A DNA stretch of 8,978 nt from Desulfobacterales bacterium (GCA_030689795.1 JAUYEO010000077.1:1-8978); one strand, 5' to 3'; positions 1 through 6,466 are shown, counted from the first letter of the stretch. Numbers and translations are program-made. The notes: generated by a model not told the origin, from the letters alone.

Positions 1-43
1 ACCCCGAAAATAGAATCAATCATGAGAAAGGTCATAAATAAAA

Positions 44-189
44 TTGATGGACTTGTATAAGTCCATCAACAGGCCGAGGGCGAGTAAGCCCCGGCCAGGG
101 GTGAGGGTGGAACCGCTTGAATTTACTTCAAGCGGCGGGAGGGGGGAAGCCCTTTCCCGCCAAGTAAAAAGGCGTTTTTGACTTTTTAC
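44..189. repeat. Cluster of five consecutive hairpins (structured RNA or palindromic intergenic repeat)
   Basis: Five inverted repeats follow one another almost without gaps. Arms are 44-54/59-69 (11 bp perfect, 4-nt loop), 72-81/88-96 (9 bp with one bulged A at 77), 113-121/127-135 (9 bp perfect, 5-nt loop), 134-140/155-161 (7 bp perfect) and 164-171/182-189 (8 bp perfect). The middle part is much more GC-rich than its surroundings. Such density is not expected by chance. It could be a miniature palindromic element dispersed in the genome or a folded non-coding RNA; I do not recognise a named family. The open frames across it look like shadows. I see nothing else in positions 1-268. Confidence 0.6.
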
Positions 190-268
190 GAAGGTATCAA
201 AATTAAGTCTGTTGATACTTTCAAATATTTTATGAAGTTGGAACAAAGAGTTGGTTTGATAAAACCGG

Positions 269-757
269 ATGAAAAAAGTCAAACATACAAGAGCGGAGAA
301 AATGAGAAAAAAAGAATGTTTTTCTTCTTTAAAGCCGTGCGACAGACAGTCCGAACAGAATGATACGGACGAGCCTCCGTCGCTGTTTTTGCCGTTAAAT
401 GCCGGTACCGGATTAAACCGGCTTTTTGCTACTCCCTTTTGTCCTGCCCTGATTGCTCAGGATCTGCAAACGTTTTTCCTTTCTAAAAACCGCTTGTCTC
501 AAAAATCAAAAACTTTGCCGTTTCCTGCAAACGGAGACATAAGAGAACTGTCTGCGATTGCGGACGATTGTTTTGAGACCGAAGGTTGTATCATAACCCC
601 GATAAACGGGACTCTGTTTAGTACCCCCTTGAGGGGTATAAGTAAGTATACGAAATTATTTTCTGCCGGAAAAGCGCAGAAAATAATTTCTAACTTACTA
701 AGAGATAAAAGAGGGCGTATAAAAACAATTATTTTTAAACAAAAAAGGAGCATGTGA
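269..757 (+). CDS. Unrecognised 162-codon ORF upstream of the aminomutase (leader ORF, small protein or relic)
   Basis: I do not recognise this protein. It ends one base before the aminomutase start, so it could be the first gene of the operon. Residues 25-39 (DRQSEQNDTDEPPSL) match residues 30-44 of the aminomutase at 11 of 15 positions, with conservative changes elsewhere and many third-base differences; this supports translation of this frame at least near the 5' end. The first 22 residues are lysine-rich (7 Lys). Against a normal gene: two terminator-like hairpins (365-427) and a long dyad (641-699) lie inside it, and the latter half has no visible domain. The ATG at 269 lacks a Shine-Dalgarno sequence; the in-frame ATG at 302 has GGAG only 3 nt upstream. 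It may be a short regulatory leader whose frame happens to stay open, a small protein, or a degraded paralogue of the aminomutase N-terminus. Confidence 0.35.
   Translation: MKKVKHTRAEKMRKKECFSSLKPCDRQSEQNDTDEPPSLFLPLNAGTGLNRLFATPFCPALIAQDLQTFFLSKNRLSQKSKTLPFPANGDIRELSAIADDCFETEGCIITPINGTLFSTPLRGISKYTKLFSAGKAQKIISNLLRDKRGRIKTIIFKQKRSM
365..427 (+). terminator. Two tandem terminator-like hairpins in the operon leader
   Basis: The first hairpin pairs ACGGA (365-369) with TCCGT (376-380), followed after 5 nt by five T (386-390). The second pairs GCCGGT (401-406) with ACCGGC (417-422) and is followed directly by five T (423-427), the classic shape of an intrinsic terminator. The perfect palindrome CCGGTACCGG (402-411) offers an alternative fold. 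They sit just after the conserved 15-codon motif of the leader ORF, so they could act as attenuators of the aminomutase operon. The stems are short (5 and 6 bp), so this is tentative. Confidence 0.35.
622..699. repeat. Small hairpin plus long near-perfect dyad just upstream of the aminomutase gene
   Basis: TACCCC (622-627) pairs with GGGGTA (633-638). Next to it lies a long inverted repeat: 652-666 pairs perfectly with 676-690 (15 bp, 9-nt loop), continues as 649-650/691-692, and then as 641-647/693-699, giving about 24 bp of stem interrupted by two single-base bulges (648 and 651). It ends about 45 nt before the aminomutase ribosome binding site and has no U-tract, so it is not an ordinary terminator. 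It may be an mRNA-stabilising or processing hairpin, a regulator site, or a palindromic insertion. Confidence 0.6.
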
Positions 758-758
758 G

Positions 759-2120
759 ATGCAGAAAAACGCGCGTTCAATAAGACGTGGTGATGTCTCC
801 GGAAGGGCCATGAAAATACCCGATTTTCAGGCAATTCCATCCGGAGACAGGCAAACCGACCAGAATGAGATTGATGAACCCCCGTCGCTATCCGCTAATC
901 TAAATAATGACGGAGCTTCAGATTCCGGACAACCCGGACTTGAATTGCTTCCCGTCCGTCCTATCAAACGTCCGCCCTCAAGAATATTAAGAAAACAATT
1001 TATTTTCCGTTCAACGCCTGCCGAATGGAACGACTGGCAATGGCAGCTTAAGAATCGTATAAGAAGTCTTGACAGCCTTTCGCAAATCGTGACTCTTTCA
1101 CAGGATGAGAGAGAAGCGCTGGAGTCAAACGGCGAAGCATTGCCGCTTGCAATCACTCCTTATTACGCGAGCCTTCTTGACAAGACAAACCCGATGCATC
1201 CTTTGAGACGCGCTGTGGTGCCGGTCAAAGCCGAGCTGTGCAGGTCTTTCGGAGAAGCTGAAGACCCTCTGGGAGAAGATGCCGACAGTCCTGTTCACGG
1301 GCTTGTGCACCGCTATCCGGACCGTGTCCTGTTCCTGGTTACAGATTTCTGCTCGACCTATTGCCGTTACTGCACCAGGTCAAGAATGGTGGGCCGGTCG
1401 TCAGCGGAGCATAGCGGCGGGGCAAACTGGGAAGCGGCACTTTCCTACATAGAATCAAATACGGCAATAAGAGATGTGCTTCTTTCGGGCGGGGACCCTC
1501 TTACCCTTTCCGATGAAGCCATGGAATGGCTCCTTTCACGTCTTTGCCGGATACCTCATGTGGAGATTGTGCGCATCGGAACCAAGGCCCCTGTCGTGCT
1601 GCCGCAGCGCATCACCCCCAAACTGGTTAAAATGCTCAAACGTTATCATCCTCTCTGGATAAACATTCATTTCATGCATCCGGAGGAGATCACGCCTGAA
1701 ACGAGCGCCGCCTGTATCAGACTTGCAGATGCCGGAATACCGCTCGGAAGCCAGACGGTTCTTCTTAAAGAAATAAATGATGATGTTGAGACCATGAAAA
1801 GGCTTTTTCACGGTCTTCTTAAAATCAGGGTGCGTCCTTACTACCTCTACCAGTGCGATCCGATTACAGGTTCCGGTCACTTCAGGACGACTGTGGAAAA
1901 AGGGCTTGAAATAATAAAAGGCCTCAGGGGGCATACAACAGGTATGGCTGTTCCGAGTTTCGTTATTGATGCCCCAGGGGGGGGCGGGAAGATACCTCTG
2001 CTGCCAGAGTATGTTATGGGGCGCTACGGAGATAATATTCTCCTCAAGAATTATGAAGAGCTCATGTTCAAATATCCCGACACCTCTTCAAAGAGGCGGT
2101 TTGAAGAGGGAATATACTGA
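759..2120 (+). CDS. KamA-family radical SAM, PLP-dependent aminomutase (lysine 2,3-aminomutase-like)
   Basis: Likely moves an amino group from C2 to C3 of an alpha-amino acid, giving a beta-amino acid, using a [4Fe-4S] cluster, SAM and PLP. The cluster motif is C198-x3-C202-x2-C205 followed by R207; the PLP lysine is K411 in PGGGGK. D367 (YQCD) and D404 (IDAP) align with the two aspartates that bind the substrate epsilon-amine in clostridial lysine 2,3-aminomutase; glutamate 2,3-aminomutases replace them. Lysine or a similar diamino acid is therefore the likely substrate. Residues 1-74 are an N-terminal extension absent from the clostridial enzyme and contain a motif shared with the upstream ORF (residues 30-44). 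The C-terminal cysteine-rich tail of clostridial KamA is missing; the protein ends about 20 residues after the conserved NILLKNYEE region. The start is supported by AAGGAG at 745-750, 8 nt upstream. The stop overlaps the next start (TGATG). The family call is secure; the exact substrate is inferred. Confidence 0.93.
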   Translation: MQKNARSIRRGDVSGRAMKIPDFQAIPSGDRQTDQNEIDEPPSLSANLNNDGASDSGQPGLELLPVRPIKRPPSRILRKQFIFRSTPAEWNDWQWQLKNRIRSLDSLSQIVTLSQDEREALESNGEALPLAITPYYASLLDKTNPMHPLRRAVVPVKAELCRSFGEAEDPLGEDADSPVHGLVHRYPDRVLFLVTDFCSTYCRYCTRSRMVGRSSAEHSGGANWEAALSYIESNTAIRDVLLSGGDPLTLSDEAMEWLLSRLCRIPHVEIVRIGTKAPVVLPQRITPKLVKMLKRYHPLWINIHFMHPEEITPETSAACIRLADAGIPLGSQTVLLKEINDDVETMKRLFHGLLKIRVRPYYLYQCDPITGSGHFRTTVEKGLEIIKGLRGHTTGMAVPSFVIDAPGGGGKIPLLPEYVMGRYGDNILLKNYEELMFKYPDTSSKRRFEEGIY

Positions 2121-3094
2121 TGGTTGTGGGCATTACGTATGATCTGCGCGACGAATATATCGCTATGGGTTTTGGAGATGAAGAGACCGCTGAATTCGAC
2201 CGCGCAGATACGATTGATGCAATTGAAAATACGCTGTCTGATCTTGGTTATGAAACCAAAAGGATCGGACATGTAAAAAAGCTTGTGGAATTTCTTTCTG
2301 CGGGAAAGCGCTGTGATATTGTTTTTAATATTGCGGAAGGGCTTTACGGCACAGGAAGAGAGGCGCAGGTTCCGGCTCTTCTCGATGCTTATGAAATTCC
2401 ATATACTTTTTCGGATCCTCTTGTCTTAAGCCTTACCCTGAACAAAGCCATGACCAAACGGGTTGTGCGGGATCTTTGCATACCGACGCCTGATTTTGTT
2501 CTTGTGGAAAAATTACACGATATTGATTCCGTCTCTTTGCCTTTTCCGCTTTTTGCAAAGCCTGTCGCGGAAGGAACCGGAAAAGGAATCAGCGCGGCGT
2601 CCAAAATAAAAAACAAGGATGACCTGCGATCGGTATGCAGCTATCTTCTTGACAGATTCCGGCAACCTGTGCTTATTGAGAGATATCTTCCAGGACGGGA
2701 ATTTACGGTCGGAATTATCGGTTCGGGGGATGAGGCTAGATCTGCCGGGGCGATAGAGGTCCTTTTCAACCGGGAGGCAGAGGACAATGCCTATTCGTAT
2801 ATCAACAAGAAAAAATACGAAGAGCTTGTGACCTACCGTCTTGTTGATGACGATATGGCCTCCGAAGCCGTAAAGGTTTCTCTTGATGCCTGGAGAGGAC
2901 TCGGATGCCGGGATGCGGGAAGGATAGATATCAGGTCGGACGAAGACGGCCGGCCCGGCTTCATAGAGGTAAATCCTCTCGCAGGGCTGCATCCTGTTCA
3001 TTCCGATCTTCCTATCCTGTGCAGGTTATCCGGCATGAGCTATAAGGTGCTCATAGATGAAATAATGAAATCGGCCCTGAAAAGGGGTGCCTGA
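2120..3094 (+). CDS. ATP-grasp ligase, D-Ala-D-Ala ligase fold (first of two)
   Basis: Cytosolic carboxylate-amine ligase that would activate a carboxylate as acyl-phosphate and join it to an amine. The 324-residue length fits Ddl-type enzymes. Visible landmarks: FNIAEG (69-74), GTGREAQVPALLDAYEIPYT (77-96), substrate/ATP loop PVAEGTGKGIS (148-158), the adenine-side strand VLIERYLPGREFTVG (184-198), and metal-binding residues D270 (RIDIR), E283 and N285 (FIEVNPLAG). The canonical N-terminal GGxSxExxVS motif of true D-Ala-D-Ala ligases is not seen, so D-alanine is probably not the substrate. The start codon shares a base with the aminomutase stop (TGATG), implying translational coupling. With the aminomutase upstream, a beta-amino acid is a plausible donor or acceptor; that is inference. 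Confidence 0.88.
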   Translation: MVVGITYDLRDEYIAMGFGDEETAEFDRADTIDAIENTLSDLGYETKRIGHVKKLVEFLSAGKRCDIVFNIAEGLYGTGREAQVPALLDAYEIPYTFSDPLVLSLTLNKAMTKRVVRDLCIPTPDFVLVEKLHDIDSVSLPFPLFAKPVAEGTGKGISAASKIKNKDDLRSVCSYLLDRFRQPVLIERYLPGREFTVGIIGSGDEARSAGAIEVLFNREAEDNAYSYINKKKYEELVTYRLVDDDMASEAVKVSLDAWRGLGCRDAGRIDIRSDEDGRPGFIEVNPLAGLHPVHSDLPILCRLSGMSYKVLIDEIMKSALKRGA

Positions 3095-3165
3095 ACAGTA
3101 ACGAAAGTTTTATTTGAAATGATAAAATACCGTGATAATTTTCAGTTGGCAGGAGGCTTTGAGGG

Positions 3166-4146
3166 ATGAAAAAAAAGATCGGTATTTTACATCCGCCCAT
3201 TCATGAAAAAGCGACGGAAGATGAAAAGGATGTGCTTGTACAGGTCGAAGCCATTTCAAAAGCCCTCAGGAAACTGGGATTTAATCCTGTTCCGGTCAAT
3301 TTCGATCTCAACCTGGAATCTGTCGCCGCTGCCCTGCGAAAGCTCAAACCCGCTTTTGTATTCAATCTTGTAGAAGCTGTTAACGGCTGCGGCAGCCTGA
3401 TACACCTCGCACCGTCATTGTTGGACCATCTTGAGATTCCCTACACCGGCTCAGGAACTGATGCGATGTTTATAACTTCCAACAAACTTGTCGGAAAAAG
3501 ATTTCTTGAAGCAGGCGGTATAAATACCCCTAAAGCTTACACACACACTTCTTTGAAGAAAGCGGCTCCAGCAAAAGGACGGTATATAGTTAAAGCGGTA
3601 TGGGAGCATGCTTCGATAGGGATGAGCCAGGACTCGGTTTTTACTGCGAAAAAAGCTTCCGAAATAATCTCAAGGCTTGAAAAAGCGGAAAAGCGGATTA
3701 AAGGCGGGTGCTTTTGCGAGGAATATATTGACGGACGGGAAATCAATGCGGCAATATTGGCAGGCCCGGATGGGCCCCAGGTCCTTCCGCCTGCAGAAAT
3801 TCTTTTTGTGAACTACCCCACCGGAAAGCCTAAAATCGTCGACTACCGAGCAAAGTGGGCGCCAGATTCCTTTGAATATCTTAATACGGACCGGTCTTTT
3901 GATTTTGGCCCTGAAGACAGAAAGATAGTAAAATCGATCAGGGCTACGGCAATAAAATGCTGGAATCTTCTGGATTTAAAAGGATATGCAAGAGTTGATT
4001 TCAGGGTTGACGAATCAGGGAAGCCATGGGTTCTTGAGATAAATGCCAATCCTTGCCTCTCATCTGACGGCGGGTTTGCCGTTGCATCCGCTCTGGTCGG
4101 ATTGGATTTTCCGATGATTGTTAAGCGAATAATCGACGATATATGA
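3166..4146 (+). CDS. ATP-grasp ligase, D-Ala-D-Ala ligase fold (second of two)
   Basis: A second Ddl-fold ligase (326 residues), clearly diverged from the first, so the two probably catalyse different ligation steps. Landmarks: FNLVEA (66-71), LDHLEIPYTGSG (86-97), VKAVWEHASIGMS (142-154), CEEYIDGREINAA (184-196), the Ddl-like DYRAKW (226-231), and metal ligands D278 (RVDFR), E291 and N293 (LEINANP). The usual EDG of Ddl is replaced by CGS (75-77), and the N-terminal GGxSxExxVS signature is missing, again arguing against D-Ala-D-Ala. AGGAGG at 3151-3156, 9 nt before the ATG, supports the start; it lies 71 nt after the first ligase, in a gap holding only a weak AT-rich dyad (3108-3113/3122-3127). 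The final A of its TGA stop is also the first base of the downstream MITE-like element, so the insertion may have redefined the C-terminus. Confidence 0.88.
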   Translation: MKKKIGILHPPIHEKATEDEKDVLVQVEAISKALRKLGFNPVPVNFDLNLESVAAALRKLKPAFVFNLVEAVNGCGSLIHLAPSLLDHLEIPYTGSGTDAMFITSNKLVGKRFLEAGGINTPKAYTHTSLKKAAPAKGRYIVKAVWEHASIGMSQDSVFTAKKASEIISRLEKAEKRIKGGCFCEEYIDGREINAAILAGPDGPQVLPPAEILFVNYPTGKPKIVDYRAKWAPDSFEYLNTDRSFDFGPEDRKIVKSIRATAIKCWNLLDLKGYARVDFRVDESGKPWVLEINANPCLSSDGGFAVASALVGLDFPMIVKRIIDDI

Positions 4147-4292
4147 TAAGACCTTTGCATAACACCCCCTTTTGCCCGATTACTGTGTCAGGCTCAAATT
4201 TCAGTCCTCGAAATACTTCAATGTATTCCTGCGGTTGAAATTATCGCCTTCCTTGTACTTGGTCAAAATTGGATGTTCTTCAAAGGTCTTAT
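4146..4292. mobile_element. 147-bp MITE-like element with 22-bp terminal inverted repeats
   Basis: The ends 4146-4167 and 4271-4292 are inverted repeats matching at 19 of 22 positions, the outer 12 bp (ATAAGACCTTTG) being perfect. The interior is too small for a transposase, so this is a non-autonomous element. On the minus strand an open frame ends at 4201 with a charged tail (residues KYKEGDNFNRRN within it) that could be the remnant of a transposase C-terminus; this is weak. No clear target-site duplication is visible. It lies exactly between the stop of the second ATP-grasp gene and the ribosome binding site of the GNAT gene. The parent IS family is not identified. Confidence 0.7.
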
Positions 4293-4308
4293 TAAACCTG
4301 ATATGTTT

Positions 4309-4321
4309 GGAGTATAATTTG
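4309..4321 (+). promoter_or_regulatory. Ribosome binding site and TTG start of the GNAT gene
   Basis: GGAG at 4309-4312 lies 6 nt upstream of TTG at 4319-4321, in the frame of the acetyltransferase. No in-frame ATG occurs here; the nearby ATG at 4303 is out of frame. The open frame extends back to 4172, but those 49 codons lie mostly in the MITE-like element and encode no recognisable sequence, so this TTG is the best start. Confidence 0.6.
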
Positions 4322-4837
4322 ACCATTTCCGGCAATCCTCTCTTTGACCTTCGGAATTTAACCTTCCGCGAAACACCTTCACAAGATGATTTTGAGAAAG
4401 TAAGAGCGATAGTCGAGGCTACGGGCTTTTTCTCTGAGGAGGAGGTTGAGATATCTGTTGAGCTTGTACGTGAAAGGCTTTCACGGGGCATTGAAAGCGG
4501 ATATTATTTTCTCTTTGCGGAAGATGATAAGGGAAAGTTTGTCGGATACACCTGCTATGGCCCTGTTACGGGCACTGAATCGAGCTTTGACCTGTACTGG
4601 ATTGTTGTTGACAATGATTTCCAGAGGTACGGAACAGGGAGGCTGCTGGATAGTAAGACGGAAGGGCTGGTAAGAGAGATGGGCGGAACAAGGATTTACG
4701 CTGAAACATCCTCAAGAGAACAATATGAGCCGACCCGCGCATTTTACCGGAAGGCGGGATATCATGAGGCTGCGTACCTCGAGGATTTCTACGCCCCTGA
4801 CGACGGGAAGATAATTTTTGTTAAAAAGGTTGTTTGA
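4319..4837 (+). CDS. GNAT-family N-acetyltransferase
   Basis: A 172-residue acetyl-CoA-dependent N-acetyltransferase when started at the TTG. The GNAT core is visible: beta-strand YYFLFAEDDKGKFVGYTCYG (62-81), the motif-A strand DLYWIVVDNDFQ (91-102), the pyrophosphate-binding turn QRYGTGR (102-108) followed by a helix, and the C-terminal AFYRKAGYHEAA (141-152) typical of motif B. In the AblA/AblB pathway an acetyltransferase modifies the beta-lysine made by a lysine 2,3-aminomutase, so N-acetylation of an aminomutase- or ligase-derived product is the natural guess here; the substrate cannot be read from the sequence. The stop (TGA, 4835-4837) abuts the Mur ligase start. A MITE-like element separates it from the preceding ligase, so its expression may depend on read-through. 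Confidence 0.85.
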   Translation: MTISGNPLFDLRNLTFRETPSQDDFEKVRAIVEATGFFSEEEVEISVELVRERLSRGIESGYYFLFAEDDKGKFVGYTCYGPVTGTESSFDLYWIVVDNDFQRYGTGRLLDSKTEGLVREMGGTRIYAETSSREQYEPTRAFYRKAGYHEAAYLEDFYAPDDGKIIFVKKVV

Positions 4838-4838
4838 T

Positions 4839-6263
4839 TTGTCCGGTCTTACGAAGAATATAATCCCTGATAATGTAAAGAAAATCCATCTGATCGCAGT
4901 GTGCGGCACCGGGATGGGCGCTCTCGCCTGCATGCTTAAGGAGATGGGCTATGATGTAACCGGGTCAGACCAGAGGGTTTATCCCCCCATGAGCGATTTT
5001 CTTGCCCGGAAAGGCATTTCCCTGATGGAAGGATTCAGGGGAGATAATCTGTCACACCGCCCCGACCTTGTTATCGTCGGGAATGCAGTAAGAAAGGATA
5101 ACCCCGAAGCTGTCAGGATGATGGAGACTGGACTCTTTTACTGCTCCATGCCCCAGGCTCTTAACCATTTTATGGCAAAGGGCAAAAAAACACTTCTTGT
5201 AACAGGAACCCATGGAAAGACCACGACATCTTCAATACTTGCATGGATACTATATAAGGCAGGCCTTGACCCCTCTTTCATGATCGGTGGGATCGTAAAA
5301 AACTTCGACAGCAATTACAGGATCGGGAATGGAGATTATTTTGTAGTCGAAGGCGACGAGTATGACACGGCTTTTTTTGACAAGGGACCGAAGTTTCTCC
5401 ATTTTGATTCTTCTGTAACGGTGCTCACAAGCATAGAGTTCGATCATGCCGACATTTTCAGGGATCTCGAACACGTAAAACAGGCGTTCGGCAATATGAT
5501 AGGAAAGATAGCTTCCGGCAAACTGCTTATAGCGTATGACGGGGATGAGAATATAGACGGGCTTATAAAAAACAGGAATTGCGCGACCGAGAGATACGGA
5601 AGAAAAGAGAATTCTTCCTGGAGGCTCGGTCAGGTTTTTATAAAATCATCCTGGACTTTTTTTGAGGTGATAAAAAAGGGGGAAGTCTTCGGGAACTTTA
5701 AGACGAAGCTCGTGGGAGAGCATAATCTGCTTAATGCTCTTTCGGTTATCGCCGTGGCGGATCATCTTTCCGTTCCTGTCGACGCAGTATCCGAAGCGCT
5801 CGAAACATTTGAAGGCATAAAACGTCGGCAGGAGGTGCGTGGTGTGAAAAAGGGCATTACGGTCATGGATGATTTCGCCCATCATCCGACCGCAGTAAGA
5901 GAGACAATCAAAGCCGTGAAACCGTTTTACAGTTCAGGGAGGATGATAGCCGTATTCGAGCCGAGAACAAATTCAAGCATGCGGAAAGTCTTTCAGGATA
6001 TCTACCAGCTCTCATTCGACGGCGCCGATATCGTTTGCATCAGTGTGCCCCCGCTTCTTGAAAAAATCCCTCCCGGTGAGCGTTTTTCATCAAAACGGCT
6101 TGTCGAAGATCTTAAAAGCCGCGGCAAAGACGCGTATTTTTTCAGCAATACCCGGTCCATAATCGATTTTCTTGTAAAAGAAGCAGAGGCGGGCGATCTT
6201 GTTCTTATAATGTCTAACGGGGGATTCGAGAATATCCACGAAAGGCTTCTGAAAGCATTATAA
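4839..6263 (+). CDS. mpl: Mur ligase of the Mpl type (UDP-MurNAc:L-Ala-gamma-D-Glu-meso-DAP ligase)
   Basis: Mpl attaches recovered murein tripeptide to UDP-MurNAc with ATP, in cytosolic peptidoglycan recycling. Three Mur domains are visible: N-terminal UDP-binding HLIAVCGTGMGALACML (17-33) with TGSD (41-44); central ATPase P-loop GTHGKTTTSS (123-132), VVEGDEYDTAFFDKG (169-183) and EHNLLNALS (294-302); C-terminal domain with KRRQEVRG (328-335), MDDFAHHPTA (343-352) and FEPRTNSS (373-380). The length, 474 residues, is close to E. coli Mpl. There is no ATG start: TTG at 4839 has AAAAGG 9 nt upstream and follows the GNAT stop by one base; TTG at 4818 would overlap GNAT by 20 nt. Its last ~104 codons recur, diverged, at 7591-7910. 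The gene could be ordinary recycling or part of the operon's pathway; a related ligase acting on a non-murein peptide cannot be excluded. Confidence 0.9.
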   Translation: MSGLTKNIIPDNVKKIHLIAVCGTGMGALACMLKEMGYDVTGSDQRVYPPMSDFLARKGISLMEGFRGDNLSHRPDLVIVGNAVRKDNPEAVRMMETGLFYCSMPQALNHFMAKGKKTLLVTGTHGKTTTSSILAWILYKAGLDPSFMIGGIVKNFDSNYRIGNGDYFVVEGDEYDTAFFDKGPKFLHFDSSVTVLTSIEFDHADIFRDLEHVKQAFGNMIGKIASGKLLIAYDGDENIDGLIKNRNCATERYGRKENSSWRLGQVFIKSSWTFFEVIKKGEVFGNFKTKLVGEHNLLNALSVIAVADHLSVPVDAVSEALETFEGIKRRQEVRGVKKGITVMDDFAHHPTAVRETIKAVKPFYSSGRMIAVFEPRTNSSMRKVFQDIYQLSFDGADIVCISVPPLLEKIPPGERFSSKRLVEDLKSRGKDAYFFSNTRSIIDFLVKEAEAGDLVLIMSNGGFENIHERLLKAL

Positions 6264-6314
6264 ATATTACACCGAAACAGCAAGCGCATTCCCCGCCGAA
6301 AAGCTGTCTCCACC
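5944..6314 (+). repeat. Direct repeat, copy 1: mpl 3' end plus downstream flank
   Basis: This segment (last ~106 codons of mpl plus about 50 nt beyond the stop) aligns with 7591-7960 at a constant offset of 1,647, with one single-base indel near the very end. Over the 285 nt from 5979 there are about 49 differences by hand count, 25 codons changed synonymously and 17 non-synonymously. The downstream flank keeps a stem, GAAACAGC (6274-6281) with GCTGTCTC (6303-6310), that has one mismatch here and is perfect in copy 2. Confidence 0.9.
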
Positions 6315-6316
6315 TT

Positions 6317-6458
6317 GTCAGTGGTTTTTGATTTTGAGTTGAGGTGATGATTATCGATCGAACTGAAGTGTCTGATAGTGATGCCGAATCCGCAGTAAAG
6401 TGGCAAGGCAAGACCTGACCCCAGCCTTTCTTATAATGGATATCCCCGGATTTGTTCC
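6317..6458. repeat. 142-bp direct repeat, copy A, left of the toxin-antitoxin pair
   Basis: Aligns without indels to 7294-7435 with 9 differences by hand count (about 94% identity). It begins 3 nt after the mpl-tail homology ends and stops 8 nt before the toxin stop codon. It carries GGCAAGACCTGACCCC, a string I associate from memory with dispersed bacterial intergenic repeats. A 23-codon ORF inside (6347-6418) shows no sign of selection. Confidence 0.85.
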
Positions 6459-6466
6459 ACATGCTG

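Noticed and set aside
16..282. 88-codon minus-strand ORF at the left edge
   Set aside because: It runs through the hairpin cluster, has no ribosome binding site or recognisable domain, and is best explained by the palindromic DNA.
60..300. Lysine riboswitch (L-box) upstream of a lysine aminomutase
   Set aside because: The locus suggested it, but I could not find the conserved L-box core and the hairpin layout does not match.
178..363. 61-codon plus-strand ORF overlapping the leader ORF
   Set aside because: It starts at TTG in the last hairpin and overlaps the frame that carries the conserved motif; no support for coding.
568..594. Sigma-70-like promoter TTGTTT-15-TATCAT
   Set aside because: The spacer is too short and matches are partial; such matches are common by chance.
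4172..4318. N-terminal 49-codon extension of the GNAT frame
   Set aside because: It lies largely inside the MITE-like element and does not look like GNAT sequence; the TTG at 4319 has a good ribosome binding site.
4289..4318. Promoter from the MITE end (TTATTA with TATAAT at 4313-4318)
   Set aside because: The -35 match is poor and initiation would fall inside the GNAT coding sequence, after the start codon.
6347..6418. 23-codon ORF inside repeat copy A (and its twin at 7324-7395)
   Set aside because: Of five codon differences between copies three change the residue, and the GAGG is only 2 nt from the ATG; no evidence of translation.
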